A stretch of 64,000 nucleotides of DNA from Pseudomonas sp. NFIX28 (GCF_900107395.1 NZ_FNPW01000010.1:186001-250000), one strand, 5' to 3'; shown: positions 1-8,753, numbered from the stretch's first letter. Notes: a model not told the origin generated them from the sequence alone. Numbers and translations are program-made.

Positions 1-251
1 ATCTGCGATGGATCGATCGCATCCGGCCATTCGCCCATCAGCCCCATGATGACCGCGTTGTCGCTGCCGTGGCCGATGCCGGTGGCCGACAGCGAACCGT
101 ACAGCCGGACCTCGACGCGACGCACCTGGCCCAGCTGGTCTTTCTCGCGCAGGGCCTGGACGAACAGCGCCGCGGCGCGCATGGGGCCGACGGTGTGTGA
201 ACTGGAGGGGCCGATGCCGATTTTGAACAGGTCGAAAACACTGATTGCCAT
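1..251 (-). CDS. sdaB: L-serine ammonia-lyase (serine dehydratase), N-terminal part only
   Basis: This is the first 83 or so residues of a serine dehydratase, which deaminates L-serine to pyruvate and ammonia; the rest lies before the window. The start ATG (complement of 249-251) gives MAISVFDLFKIGIGPSSSHT and then VGPMRAA, the highly conserved N-terminus of the iron-sulfur SdaA/SdaB family. It is divergent from cbcX across a 427-bp gap. In P. aeruginosa the sdaB gene sits at the same place and belongs to the glycine-betaine regulon, because betaine catabolism ends in glycine and serine. The family call is firm; the sdaB symbol follows synteny. Confidence 0.93.
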   Translation of the reverse strand, partial: MAISVFDLFKIGIGPSSSHTVGPMRAAALFVQALREKDQLGQVRRVEVRLYGSLSATGIGHGSDNAVIMGLMGEWPDAIDPSQ

Positions 252-678
252 GACTGCGAAACTCCTCGATGAGCACACGCCGGGCGCTAAAAACGCCCGG
301 TGGCGAAGCTGCTACGCTCAAGCAGTAATCCGCCGAGATAAGCGCATCATCAGGCTTTTGCAGTGTCGCTCGACGTCTCACACCGACTCACTCATGCCCA
401 CCAACGCCGTGGCCCGCCGACCTGCGGTTGTGGCCGTTTTTTTGCGGTTCAGACGGGCAGAAAGTGCTGAAAAAAGCTGTAAGCGACCTCACCGACACTG
501 GATGCGACCCTCCCTGTACTGGATACGACGCACCCTGTAGGCGTCAGATTTTCACTGGTACATGATCAGTCTCGACTCGATTGCAAGGCACTGTGGTAGA
601 GCTGTCCCACTCGCCCCAACCGCAACACTTATAAGTGCGGTCAGACACACCGCCAGAAAACATCCAGGAGTCCACCCC
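252..678. promoter_or_regulatory. Divergent sdaB / cbcX control region
   Basis: No convincing gene is present in this 427-bp gap; an open frame at 46-540 is the shadow of sdaB running on without a conserved product. The notable content is a block of three tandem 21-bp repeats at 476-538, listed separately. The Shine-Dalgarno sequence for cbcX (CAGGAG) lies at 665-670. In pseudomonads this region is expected to be activated by the AraC-family regulator GbdR when glycine betaine accumulates, but that gene is not in the window. Confidence 0.6.
476..538. repeat. Three tandem 21-bp direct repeats, candidate activator sites
   Basis: Copies lie at 476-496, 497-517 and 518-538. Copies two and three agree at 18 of 21 positions (ACTGGATgCGACcCtCCCTGT against the same with a, g, a at the lower-case positions). 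The first copy is weaker, about 12 of 21, but keeps the CTG and GCGACC core. Head-to-tail repeats spaced by two helical turns are typical of AraC-family activator sites. The right edge is 140 bp before the cbcX start and the left edge is 224 bp from the sdaB start. Confidence 0.55.
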
Positions 679-1626
679 ATGAAAGGTTCCCCGTCGTTGT
701 TGTTGGCCGCCATGCTGAGTCTGCCGCTTCTGGCGCACGCCGCAGAACCGGCGCAATGCAGCACCGTAAACTTCTCCGATGTCGGCTGGACCGACATCAC
801 CGTCACCACCGCAACCACCAGCGTCGTGCTCGACGCACTGGGCTACAAGACCAAGACCACGATGATTTCCGTGCCGGTGACCTACAAGTCGCTGGCCGAT
901 GGCAAGAACATGGACGTGTTCCTCGGCAACTGGATGCCGACCATGGAAAACGACATCAAGCCCTACCGCGATGCCGGCACCGTGGAAACCATCCGCGCCA
1001 ACCTGGAGAACGCCAAGTACACCCTGGCGGTCCCGGAAGAGCTGTACAACAAGGGCCTGAAGGATTTCGCCGACATCGCCAAGTTCAAGAAGGAACTGGA
1101 CGGCAAGATCTACGGCATCGAGCCGGGTAACGACGGCAACCGCATGATCCAGAGCATGATCGACAAGAACGCCTTCGGCCTGAAAGACGCCGGCTTCAAG
1201 GTGGTCGAGTCCAGCGAGGCGGGCATGCTGTCGCAGGTCGAGCGCGCGCAACGGCGCAGCAGCGCGGTGGTATTCCTGGGCTGGGAACCGCACCCGATGA
1301 ACACCCGTTTCAAGATGAAGTACCTGACCGGCGGCGACGAGTTCTTCGGCCCCAACTACGGCCAGGCGACCATCTACACCAACACCCGCAAGGGCTACGC
1401 CGAGGAATGCAGCAACGTCGGTCAGTTGCTGAAGAATCTGTCGTTCACCTTGAACATGGAAAGCACCCTGATGGGGAATGTCCTGGACGACAAGATGAAG
1501 CCCGAGGCGGCCGCCAAGGCCTGGCTGAAGAAAAACCCCGAGGTACTCGCTACCTGGCTCGCTGGCGTGACCACCATTGACGGTAAACCTGGCCTGGAGG
1601 CCGTGAAAGCCAAGCTGGCCAATTAA
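679..1626 (+). CDS. cbcX: Choline/betaine/carnitine ABC transporter, periplasmic binding protein
   Basis: A 315-residue periplasmic binding protein that captures choline and related quaternary amines for the CbcWV importer. I chose the ATG at 679 because it follows CAGGAG and begins a clean signal peptide (MKGSPSLLLAAMLSLPLLAHA, mature AEPAQC). The open frame extends upstream to 562 but that part has no signal-like sequence. The body is an OpuAC-type domain; the segment FLGNWMPTMENDIKPY and several tryptophans fit the aromatic box that binds the trimethylammonium group. First gene of cbcXWV; a stem-loop follows at 1641-1662. Confidence 0.93.
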   Translation: MKGSPSLLLAAMLSLPLLAHAAEPAQCSTVNFSDVGWTDITVTTATTSVVLDALGYKTKTTMISVPVTYKSLADGKNMDVFLGNWMPTMENDIKPYRDAGTVETIRANLENAKYTLAVPEELYNKGLKDFADIAKFKKELDGKIYGIEPGNDGNRMIQSMIDKNAFGLKDAGFKVVESSEAGMLSQVERAQRRSSAVVFLGWEPHPMNTRFKMKYLTGGDEFFGPNYGQATIYTNTRKGYAEECSNVGQLLKNLSFTLNMESTLMGNVLDDKMKPEAAAKAWLKKNPEVLATWLAGVTTIDGKPGLEAVKAKLAN

Positions 1627-1640
1627 GTAACTCGCTTACG

Positions 1641-1662
1641 CCGGGCGGGCTCGCCTGCCCGG
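1641..1662 (+). other. Intercistronic stem-loop between cbcX and cbcW
   Basis: CCGGGC (1641-1646) pairs with GCCCGG (1657-1662). Inside it GGG faces CCT with one G-U pair, closing a four-base loop CTCG. No U-tract follows, so this is not a classical terminator. Hairpins after the binding-protein gene of ABC operons commonly protect the upstream mRNA and raise binding-protein levels over the permease. Confidence 0.5.
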
Positions 1663-1696
1663 GCTGTTCATTCCTTGCATGCGGACGTTCAATACC

Positions 1697-2542
1697 ATGC
1701 TTATCGATCAGAAAATCCCTTTAGGCCAGTACATCGCTGCCTTCGTTGAATGGTTGACGCAACACGGCGCCAACACATTCGATGCGATCGCATCGACCCT
1801 GGAAACGATGATCCACGGCGTGACGTTTGCGCTGACCTGGTTCAACCCGCTGGCCTTGATCGGCCTGATTGCCCTGCTGGCGCACATCATTCAACGCAAA
1901 TGGGGCCTGACGGCCTTTGTCGTGCTGTCCTTCCTGCTGATCCTCAACCTGGGCTACTGGCAGGAAACCATGGAAACCCTGGCCCAGGTGCTGTTCGCCA
2001 CCCTGGTCTGCGTGCTCATTGGCGTGCCGCTGGGCATCGTCGCCGCGCACAAGCCGATGTTCTACACCATGATGCGTCCGGTGCTCGATCTGATGCAGAC
2101 CGTACCGACCTTCGTATACCTCATTCCTACCCTGACCCTGTTCGGCCTGGGTGTGGTACCCGGCCTGATCTCCACGGTGGTGTTCGCGATTGCCGCGCCT
2201 ATCCGCCTGACCTACCTGGGCATCCGCGATGTACCACAAGAGTTGATGGACGCCGGCAAGGCCTTTGGCTGCTCGCGCCGTCAACTGTTGTCGCGTATCG
2301 AGCTGCCCCATGCCATGCCGAGCATCGCCGCCGGCATCACCCAGTGCATCATGCTGTCGTTGTCGATGGTGGTGATCGCGGCCCTGGTGGGCGCCGATGG
2401 CCTGGGCAAACCCGTGGTCAACGCACTGAACACCGCCGATATCGCCCTGGGCTTCGAAGCAGGCCTGGCAATCGTACTGCTGGCGATCATGCTCGACCGT
2501 ATCTGCAAACAACCCGAAGCCAAAGTAGGGGGTGACGCATGA
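1697..2542 (+). CDS. cbcW: Choline/betaine/carnitine ABC transporter, permease
   Basis: A 281-residue inner-membrane permease of the ProW/OpuAB type. Hydrophobic segments run from about residue 50 to the C-terminus, with the EAA-loop signature around DAGKAFGCSRRQLLSRIELP. The start at 1697 (MLIDQKIPLGQYIAAF) resembles the P. aeruginosa protein as I remember it; a start at 1679 is possible but neither has a strong ribosome-binding site. The stop overlaps the cbcV start (ATGA, 2539-2542), so the two are probably translationally coupled. Confidence 0.92.
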   Translation: MLIDQKIPLGQYIAAFVEWLTQHGANTFDAIASTLETMIHGVTFALTWFNPLALIGLIALLAHIIQRKWGLTAFVVLSFLLILNLGYWQETMETLAQVLFATLVCVLIGVPLGIVAAHKPMFYTMMRPVLDLMQTVPTFVYLIPTLTLFGLGVVPGLISTVVFAIAAPIRLTYLGIRDVPQELMDAGKAFGCSRRQLLSRIELPHAMPSIAAGITQCIMLSLSMVVIAALVGADGLGKPVVNALNTADIALGFEAGLAIVLLAIMLDRICKQPEAKVGGDA

Positions 2543-3717
2543 GCATAATCCGCTTCGATAACGTCGACGTTATCTTCTCCAAGGATCCTCGCGAGGCGCT
2601 CAAGCTGCTGGACCAGGGCATGACCCGCAACGAGATCCTGAAAAAGACCGGCCAGATCGTCGGTGTGGAAAAAGCCAGCCTGGACATCGAGAAAGGCGAA
2701 ATCTGCGTGCTGATGGGCCTCTCCGGCTCCGGCAAGTCGAGCCTGCTGCGCTGCATCAACGGCCTCAACACCGTCAGCCGCGGCAAGCTGTTCGTCGAGC
2801 ATGACGGCAAGCAGATCGACATTGCCTCCTGCACCCCGGCGGAATTGAAGATGATGCGCACCAAGCGCATCGCCATGGTGTTCCAGAAGTTCGCCCTGAT
2901 GCCCTGGCTGACCGTTCGCGAGAACATCAGCTTCGGCCTGGAAATGCAGGGACGACCGGAAAAGGAACGGCGCAAGCTGGTGGACGAGAAACTCGAGCTG
3001 GTGGGCCTGACCCAGTGGCGCAACAAGAAGCCCGACGAACTGTCCGGCGGCATGCAGCAGCGGGTCGGCCTGGCCCGCGCCCTGGCGATGGATGCCGACA
3101 TCCTGCTGATGGACGAACCCTTCTCCGCGCTCGACCCGCTGATCCGCCAGGGCCTGCAGGACGAACTGCTGGAACTGCAACGCAAGCTGAGCAAGACCAT
3201 CGTGTTCGTTAGCCACGACCTCGATGAAGCGCTGAAGCTGGGTAGCCGCATCGCCATCATGAAAGACGGCCGGATCATCCAGTACAGCAAGCCGGAAGAA
3301 ATCGTGCTGAACCCGGCGGACGACTATGTGCGCACCTTCGTCGCCCATACCAACCCGCTCAATGTGCTCTGCGGCCGCAGCCTGATGCGCACCCTGGACA
3401 ACTGCAAACGCATCAACGGCTCCGTGTGCCTGGACCCGGGCGGCGACTCCTGGCTGGACCTGGCCGAGGGCAACACCATCAAGGGCGCCCGCCAGAACGG
3501 TTCCAGCCTCGACCTGCAGAACTGGATTCCAGGCCAGGCGGTGGAAGGCCTGGGGCGCAAGCCAACCCTGGTCGACTCCAGCATCGGCATGCGCGACGCG
3601 CTGCAGATCCGCTACCAGACCGGCAACAAGTTGGTGCTGCATGACAACAACAAGGTGGTGGGGATCCTTGGCGACAGCGAGCTTTACCACGCGCTGCTCG
3701 GCAAGAACCTGGGGTAA
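2539..3717 (+). CDS. cbcV: Choline/betaine/carnitine ABC transporter, ATP-binding protein
   Basis: A 392-residue ATPase that powers the importer at the cytoplasmic face. It has the ProV/GbuA-type N-terminal extension before the ABC core, Walker A GLSGSGKSS, the signature LSGGMQQRVGLARAL and Walker B ILLMDEPFSALD, followed by the H-loop VFVSHDLDEAL. The last 110 residues look like a degenerate CBS-type tail (LVLHDNNKVVGILGDSELY). In osmoprotectant ATPases CBS domains sense ionic strength, but here catabolic uptake is the likelier role. A strong terminator follows. Confidence 0.93.
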   Translation: MSIIRFDNVDVIFSKDPREALKLLDQGMTRNEILKKTGQIVGVEKASLDIEKGEICVLMGLSGSGKSSLLRCINGLNTVSRGKLFVEHDGKQIDIASCTPAELKMMRTKRIAMVFQKFALMPWLTVRENISFGLEMQGRPEKERRKLVDEKLELVGLTQWRNKKPDELSGGMQQRVGLARALAMDADILLMDEPFSALDPLIRQGLQDELLELQRKLSKTIVFVSHDLDEALKLGSRIAIMKDGRIIQYSKPEEIVLNPADDYVRTFVAHTNPLNVLCGRSLMRTLDNCKRINGSVCLDPGGDSWLDLAEGNTIKGARQNGSSLDLQNWIPGQAVEGLGRKPTLVDSSIGMRDALQIRYQTGNKLVLHDNNKVVGILGDSELYHALLGKNLG

Positions 3718-3733
3718 CAGCGCCACAGACACA

Positions 3734-3765
3734 AAAACGCCGCGATAGGATCGCGGCGTTTTTGT
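3734..3765 (+). terminator. Rho-independent terminator of cbcXWV
   Basis: AACGCCGCGA (3736-3745) pairs perfectly with TCGCGGCGTT (3751-3760) around the loop TAGGA, followed by more T residues. The stretch of A before the stem means it can also act on the opposite strand. Confidence 0.9.
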
Positions 3766-3796
3766 TTTATCGGGAAAGGCTTCAGCAGATCGCCCC

Positions 3797-3957
3797 CTGT
3801 TGCAGGAGCCAGCTTGCTGGCGAGGGGGACGTTGCTGATGTTGCTGATGTTGCGGTGAGCCAGATAGATCGCTTCGCGGGCAAGCCTCGCTCCTACAGAG
3901 GCACGCGCGTGCGTCTTCTGTAGGAGCGAGCGGGCGGCGATCCGGCTTGCCCGCGAT
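3797..3957. repeat. Cluster of REP elements between cbcV and betT
   Basis: There is a degenerate copy at 3797-3827, a copy in inverse orientation at 3873-3898 (ending GCCTCGCTCCTACAG), and a forward copy at 3917-3957 that carries about 13 extra bases (CGGGCGGCGATCC) between GTAGGAGCGAG and GCTTGCCCGCGA. Between them GTTGCTGAT is repeated in tandem at about 3831-3857. Confidence 0.8.
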
Positions 3958-4006
3958 GAATGCGACGCGGTACCCGGTGAACCCGGGCCCGCGTCTTTTT
4001 CAGACC

Positions 4007-6004
4007 TTAGCTGTAGACCCGGCCAAGGAGCTGCCGATGGCTTTCGAACTGATCGAGCACGTCACGGGTGATCTGCTCTTGAGTGAAGCCCATCAAGTCG
4101 TATTCCTGGCTGCCGTTGTGCAGGTAGACCTCGGCGCGGTAGTAGCGCGCACGCTCCTCGGGCGCATCGGCCGATTCGCTCGGCGCCGCCAGATAGCCGT
4201 CCAGGCTCACTTCGTAGACAAAAGGGTTGCCCTCTTCCATCTCGATCCGCACGCCCATGCAGCGCTTGGACTTGCCCAGCAGGGTTTGCACATCCAGGCC
4301 CTGGTTGCGCAGCTGGGCCGCGGCCTCTTCCAGTGCCGGCGTGACGTGCTTGTCCATGAAACGCTGGACCACCGCCTGGGTCGGCTGCAGGTCAAGCTGG
4401 GTCAGGCGCTCGCTGAAACCGCGACGGCCACGGGCCGCCAGCTCCGCCTGTTCCTGTTCGATCTGCGTGTCCTGGCGCATGGCCTTGTGCAGGCCGAACA
4501 TGAAGCACACCAGCACCACCGAGAACGGCAGGCCGGCCAGCACCACCATGGTCTGCATGGCTGCGAAGTTACCGGCGAACAGCAGGCCGACGGTCACCAG
4601 GGTAATCACCACCGACCAGAAGATCCGCAGCCAGTGCGGGGCGTCTTCGTCGACGTTGCCGCCTTTGCAGGACAGGTTGGCCATCATCACCGCGCCGGAG
4701 TCGGCCGGGGTCAGGAACAGCACGAAGCCGACGAAAATCGACACGCCGATGACAATCTTCGACGCCGGGTAATGATCCAGCAGCTGGTAGATCGCCATGG
4801 ACGGCTGTTCCAGCGCCGTCTTGCCGAGCTCCACCGCCCCGTGGTTCATCACCAGGTCCAGGGCCGAGTTGCCGAACACCGACAGCCAGGCCAGGGTGAA
4901 GCCCAGCGGAATCAGCAGCACGCCCGCCACCAGCTCGCGCACGGTACGGCCACGGGAAATACGCGCGATGAACATGCCTACGAATGGTGCCCAGGAAATC
5001 CACCAGGCCCAGTAGAACAGGGTCCACAGGCCCAGCCAGCGGTCGGACTTGGCACTGTCGCCTTCGTACACATAGAGGTCGAAAGTCTTGAGCACCACAC
5101 CGTTGAGGTAATCGCCAACGTTTTGCACGAAACCGTTGAGCAGGTGCAGGGTCGGACCAAACAGCAGCACGAAGATCAGCAGGCCGCTGAACAGCACGAT
5201 GTTCAGGTTGGACAGGCGGCGGATGCCGTTTTCCACACCGGAGACCGCGGCGATGGTGGCCACGGTGCTCATGACGATAATCACGATCAGCAGGTTGGTG
5301 TTGCTGTGTTCCATGCCGAACAGGCTTTCCAGGCCGGAAGACACCTGCATCGAGCCGATGCCCAGGTTGGTCACCAGGCCCAGCAGGGTCACGAACATGC
5401 CAAAACCGTCCACCGCGTGGCCGGCCGCGCCCTTGACCCAGCGCTCGCCCACCAGCGGGTACAACGCCGAACGCAGGGCCAGCGGCTGGTTGTGGCGGTA
5501 GGCAAAGTAGGCCACGGCCAGGCCGACCAGGGCGTAGATCGCCCAGCCGTGCAGGCCCCAGTGCAGGAACGTCAGTTGCAGCGCCGAACGCGCGGCCTGG
5601 TTGCTGCCCGGCACGCCTTCAGGCGGGTTGAAATAGTGGTCCAGCGGTTCGGATGCACCGAAATACAGCAGCGAGATACCGATACCGGACGAGAACAGCA
5701 TGCCGGCCCAGGCGCCATAGCTGAAATCCGGGGTGTCTTGCTTGGTCCCAAGCTTGAGCTTGCCGTAGGAGGAAAACGCCAGCCCGACGACGAATACCAG
5801 GTAGGCGGCGATGACCACCATGTAGTACCAGCCGAAGCTGCGGGACAACCAGGCCTGGGCGATGCCGAGCAGTCTGCCGGCCTCTTGCGGGGCGATGATC
5901 AGAATGGCGGTCAGCAGCAGGATCAACGCGGTAGAGGTGTAGAACACCCAACCGTTGACCCGCACCTTTTCCGGTGGGGTCTTTATAAGAGAGGCAGAAC
6001 TCAT
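4007..6004 (-). CDS. betT: High-affinity choline symporter, BCCT family
   Basis: A 665-residue betaine/carnitine/choline transporter that imports choline with a cation. Twelve membrane segments occupy about residues 15-510, including the conserved GASEPLDHY segment and the family signature FYWAWWISWAPFVGMFIARISR. A C-terminal cytoplasmic tail of about 150 residues (as in E. coli BetT) can tune activity to osmolarity. The start at 6004 (MSSASLIKTP) is preceded by a GGAG; a longer frame to 6040 adds a non-conserved segment. It is divergent from betI, as in P. aeruginosa betT1. Confidence 0.95.
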   Translation of the reverse strand: MSSASLIKTPPEKVRVNGWVFYTSTALILLLTAILIIAPQEAGRLLGIAQAWLSRSFGWYYMVVIAAYLVFVVGLAFSSYGKLKLGTKQDTPDFSYGAWAGMLFSSGIGISLLYFGASEPLDHYFNPPEGVPGSNQAARSALQLTFLHWGLHGWAIYALVGLAVAYFAYRHNQPLALRSALYPLVGERWVKGAAGHAVDGFGMFVTLLGLVTNLGIGSMQVSSGLESLFGMEHSNTNLLIVIIVMSTVATIAAVSGVENGIRRLSNLNIVLFSGLLIFVLLFGPTLHLLNGFVQNVGDYLNGVVLKTFDLYVYEGDSAKSDRWLGLWTLFYWAWWISWAPFVGMFIARISRGRTVRELVAGVLLIPLGFTLAWLSVFGNSALDLVMNHGAVELGKTALEQPSMAIYQLLDHYPASKIVIGVSIFVGFVLFLTPADSGAVMMANLSCKGGNVDEDAPHWLRIFWSVVITLVTVGLLFAGNFAAMQTMVVLAGLPFSVVLVCFMFGLHKAMRQDTQIEQEQAELAARGRRGFSERLTQLDLQPTQAVVQRFMDKHVTPALEEAAAQLRNQGLDVQTLLGKSKRCMGVRIEMEEGNPFVYEVSLDGYLAAPSESADAPEERARYYRAEVYLHNGSQEYDLMGFTQEQITRDVLDQFESHRQLLGRVYS

Positions 6005-6429
6005 GGCACAGATGCTCCAGGCAGTGCGAGAGAAGAACACAAGGCAACACGGAACCCGACCAATCGGTTAGTTGGCAGCCGACTGACGGGTGATATAAAG
6101 ACACCCCGAAAAAAGCCAGAACCTGCAGGAGTTGCGTTGAGAACCCGCGTCGAAGGCCTTGCACAAACGTGCAGTTCGTCACCTGGCCTTAAGCGTCTTG
6201 CCCATTCAACACATCCGTCCTCACGGGGTCACGCCATGCCCTGCTTGGGTTTCAGGCTTTTTCGGAGGTCGCTTTTCCGCCATCTACATGCAGGAAGGAC
6301 CTGGCAGCAGCGACGATTTGTCGCAGATCTTATTCTTTGTTGATTGAACGTTCAATCAAAACAAAATAGACTGGCCCTAACGCCGGTAGCCGTTTCACGA
6401 CTGCCAGCAGGCCTAAGGAGATGTGCAAG
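6005..6429. promoter_or_regulatory. Divergent betT / betI control region
   Basis: This 425-bp gap holds a perfect 20-bp palindrome at 6340-6359, described separately, and an AAGGAG ribosome-binding site at 6415-6420. I see no gene in it. Confidence 0.6.
6340..6359. promoter_or_regulatory. BetI operator (perfect palindrome)
   Basis: TTGATTGAAC (6340-6349) is followed immediately by its reverse complement GTTCAATCAA (6350-6359). TetR-family proteins bind such palindromes, and BetI sites in other bacteria have the same TTGATTGAACGTTCAA-like core. It lies 70 bp before the betI start, so it can repress betIBA and probably betT until choline is present. Confidence 0.85.
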
Positions 6430-7023
6430 ATGCCCAAGGTCGGTATGCAACCCATACGCCGCCAGCAGTTGATCGAAGCCACGTTGCTGGCGGTCGATCA
6501 GGTCGGAATGGGGGACGCCAGCATTGCGCTGATCGCCCGTTTGGCAGGTGTCTCGAACGGCATCATCAGTCACTACTTTCAGGACAAGAACGGCCTGATC
6601 GCCGCCACGGCGCAGTATCTGATGAGCGTCCTCAGCGAGAACGTCACCGCGCGCCGTCAGGCGCTGGAGGACAACAGCCCGCGGGCGCACCTCCAGGTGA
6701 TCATCGAAGGCAACTTCGACGCCAGCCAGGTCAATGGCCCGGCAATGAAAACCTGGCTGGCCTTCTGGGCTACCAGCATGCACCACCCGTCTTTGCACAG
6801 GTTGCAGCGGATCAACGATCACCGCCTGTATTCCAACCTGTGCTGCCAGTTCCGCCGCGTCCTGCCGCTGGATGATGCACGCAGCGCAGCGCGAGGCCTG
6901 GCAGCCCTGATCGACGGTTTGTGGTTGCGCGGCGCGCTGTCGGGAGACTCTTTCGACACCGAGCAGGCGCACCGGATCGCTTACGAATACATGGATTTCC
7001 AACTGGCTAAGCAGGAGCGCTAG
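6430..7023 (+). CDS. betI: Choline-responsive TetR-family repressor BetI
   Basis: A 197-residue TetR repressor that releases DNA when choline is bound and so induces the choline oxidation genes. The HTH spans about residues 28-50 (ALIARLAGVSNGIISHYF), the classic BetI sequence. The ATG at 6430 lies nine bases after AAGGAG; the in-frame ATG at 6421 directly abuts it and is unlikely. It leads betI-betB-betA, with a 113-bp gap to betB, and its probable operator is upstream at 6340-6359. Confidence 0.95.
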   Translation: MPKVGMQPIRRQQLIEATLLAVDQVGMGDASIALIARLAGVSNGIISHYFQDKNGLIAATAQYLMSVLSENVTARRQALEDNSPRAHLQVIIEGNFDASQVNGPAMKTWLAFWATSMHHPSLHRLQRINDHRLYSNLCCQFRRVLPLDDARSAARGLAALIDGLWLRGALSGDSFDTEQAHRIAYEYMDFQLAKQER

Positions 7024-7136
7024 AGCACATTACAAGACGCTCGGCCCCCTGAACTGCCACTGACCAGCGCGCCCAGGCTACACGGCACGTCCAGTGGTGA
7101 ACGCCAACCACTCATGCACTTGCGAGGACTATCAAC

Positions 7137-8609
7137 ATGGCCCGTTTCGAACTGCAAAAACTCTACATTGACGGCGGCTACACCGACGCCGGCAGCGACG
7201 CCACCTTCGACGCCATCAACCCGGCCAACGGTGAAGTCCTCGCTCAAGTGCAACGTGCGACCAAGGATGACGTGGAACGCGCCGTCGTCAGCGCCGAAAA
7301 GGGCCAGAAAATCTGGGCCGCCATGACCGCCATGGAGCGTTCGCGCATCCTGCGTCGCGCCGTGGACATCCTGCGCGAGCGCAACGATGAACTGGCCGCC
7401 CTGGAAACCCTGGACACCGGCAAGGCCTACTCCGAAACCAAGTATGTCGACATCGTCACCGGCGCCGACGTGCTGGAATACTACGCGGGCCTGGTACCGG
7501 CCATCGAAGGCGAGCAGATCCCGCTGCGCACCACTTCGTTCGTCTACACCCGTCGCGAGCCGCTGGGCGTCGTGGCCGGTATCGGCGCGTGGAACTACCC
7601 GATCCAGATCGCCCTGTGGAAATCCGCGCCAGCCCTGGCGGCCGGCAACGCGATGATCTTCAAGCCAAGCGAAGTCACGTCGCTGACCACCCTGAAACTG
7701 GCCGAGATCTACACCGAAGCCGGCGTTCCGGCTGGCGTGTTCAACGTCCTGACCGGCAGCGGCCGCGAAGTCGGCACCTGGCTGACCGAACACCCGCGCA
7801 TCGAGAAGGTTTCCTTCACCGGCGGCACCGACACCGGCAAGAAAGTCATGGCCAGCGCTTCCAGCTCCTCGCTGAAAGACGTGACCATGGAACTGGGCGG
7901 CAAGTCGCCGCTGATCATTTTCGACGACGCCGACCTGGATCGCGCCGCCGACACCGCGATGATGGCCAACTTCTACAGCTCCGGCCAGGTCTGCACCAAC
8001 GGCACCCGCGTCTTCGTCCCGAGCCACCTGAAGGCCGCTTTCGAAGCCAAGATCGTCGAGCGCGTGGCACGCATTCGCGTTGGTAACCCGGAAGACGAAA
8101 ACACCAACTTCGGCCCGCTGGTCAGCTTCGCCCACATGGAAAGCGTGCTGGGCTACATCGCCAAGGGCAAGGAAGAAGGCGCCCGCCTGCTGTGCGGCGG
8201 CGAACGCCTGACCGACGGCGCATTCGCCAAAGGTGCCTTCGTGGCGCCGACCGTGTTCACCGACTGCACCGACGAGATGACCATCGTCCGCGAAGAAATC
8301 TTCGGCCCGGTGATGAGCATCCTGACCTACGAAACCGAAGAAGAAGTGATCCGCCGCGCCAACGACACCGACTTCGGCCTGGCCGCCGGTGTGGTGACCC
8401 GTGACCTGAACCGCGCGCACCGCGTGATTCATCAACTCGAAGCCGGTATCTGCTGGATCAACGCCTGGGGCGAATCCGACGCCAAGATGCCGGTCGGCGG
8501 CTACAAGCAGTCGGGTGTTGGCCGTGAGAACGGCATCAGCTCGCTGAACAACTTCACCCGCATCAAATCGGTACAGGTCGAGCTGGGCGACTACGCCTCG
8601 GTGTTCTAA
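7137..8609 (+). CDS. betB: Betaine aldehyde dehydrogenase
   Basis: A 490-residue cytoplasmic NAD(P)-dependent dehydrogenase that oxidises betaine aldehyde to glycine betaine. Conserved aldehyde dehydrogenase features are the cofactor loop FTGGTDTGKKVM, the glutamate motif MELGGKSPL, and the catalytic cysteine in FYSSGQVCTNGTRVF. GAGGAC at 7124-7129 supports the ATG at 7137. Full family length. It is separated from betA by a REP doublet. Confidence 0.97.
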   Translation: MARFELQKLYIDGGYTDAGSDATFDAINPANGEVLAQVQRATKDDVERAVVSAEKGQKIWAAMTAMERSRILRRAVDILRERNDELAALETLDTGKAYSETKYVDIVTGADVLEYYAGLVPAIEGEQIPLRTTSFVYTRREPLGVVAGIGAWNYPIQIALWKSAPALAAGNAMIFKPSEVTSLTTLKLAEIYTEAGVPAGVFNVLTGSGREVGTWLTEHPRIEKVSFTGGTDTGKKVMASASSSSLKDVTMELGGKSPLIIFDDADLDRAADTAMMANFYSSGQVCTNGTRVFVPSHLKAAFEAKIVERVARIRVGNPEDENTNFGPLVSFAHMESVLGYIAKGKEEGARLLCGGERLTDGAFAKGAFVAPTVFTDCTDEMTIVREEIFGPVMSILTYETEEEVIRRANDTDFGLAAGVVTRDLNRAHRVIHQLEAGICWINAWGESDAKMPVGGYKQSGVGRENGISSLNNFTRIKSVQVELGDYASVF

Positions 8610-8637
8610 GGCGAAATTCGCTTCGCCCGCGAGGCCG

Positions 8638-8697
8638 CCTTCGCGGGCAAGCCGCGCTCCTACAGAAGCGCTGTAGGAGCGGAGCTTGCCCGCGATC
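8638..8697. repeat. Inverted pair of REP elements between betB and betA
   Basis: An inverse copy (TTCGCGGGCAAGCC...GCTCCTACAG) is followed by a forward copy (CTGTAGGAGCGGAGCTTGCC...). The transcript can fold into a long hairpin inside the betIBA operon, which could protect the betIB message or lower read-through into betA. Confidence 0.85.
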
Positions 8698-8753
8698 GAG
8701 TGCGCAGCACTCGCCATGGCCAGACCTGACCAACTCCAAAGAGGGTGCATTCA

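Noticed and set aside
46..540. 164-residue plus-strand frame at the window start
   Set aside because: It is antisense to sdaB for half its length and continues through the 21-bp repeats; no domain is visible.
3947..6343. 798-residue open frame opposite betT
   Set aside because: It is antisense to a clear BCCT transporter, rich in His, Gln and Arg as typical for high-GC shadow frames, and has no domain.
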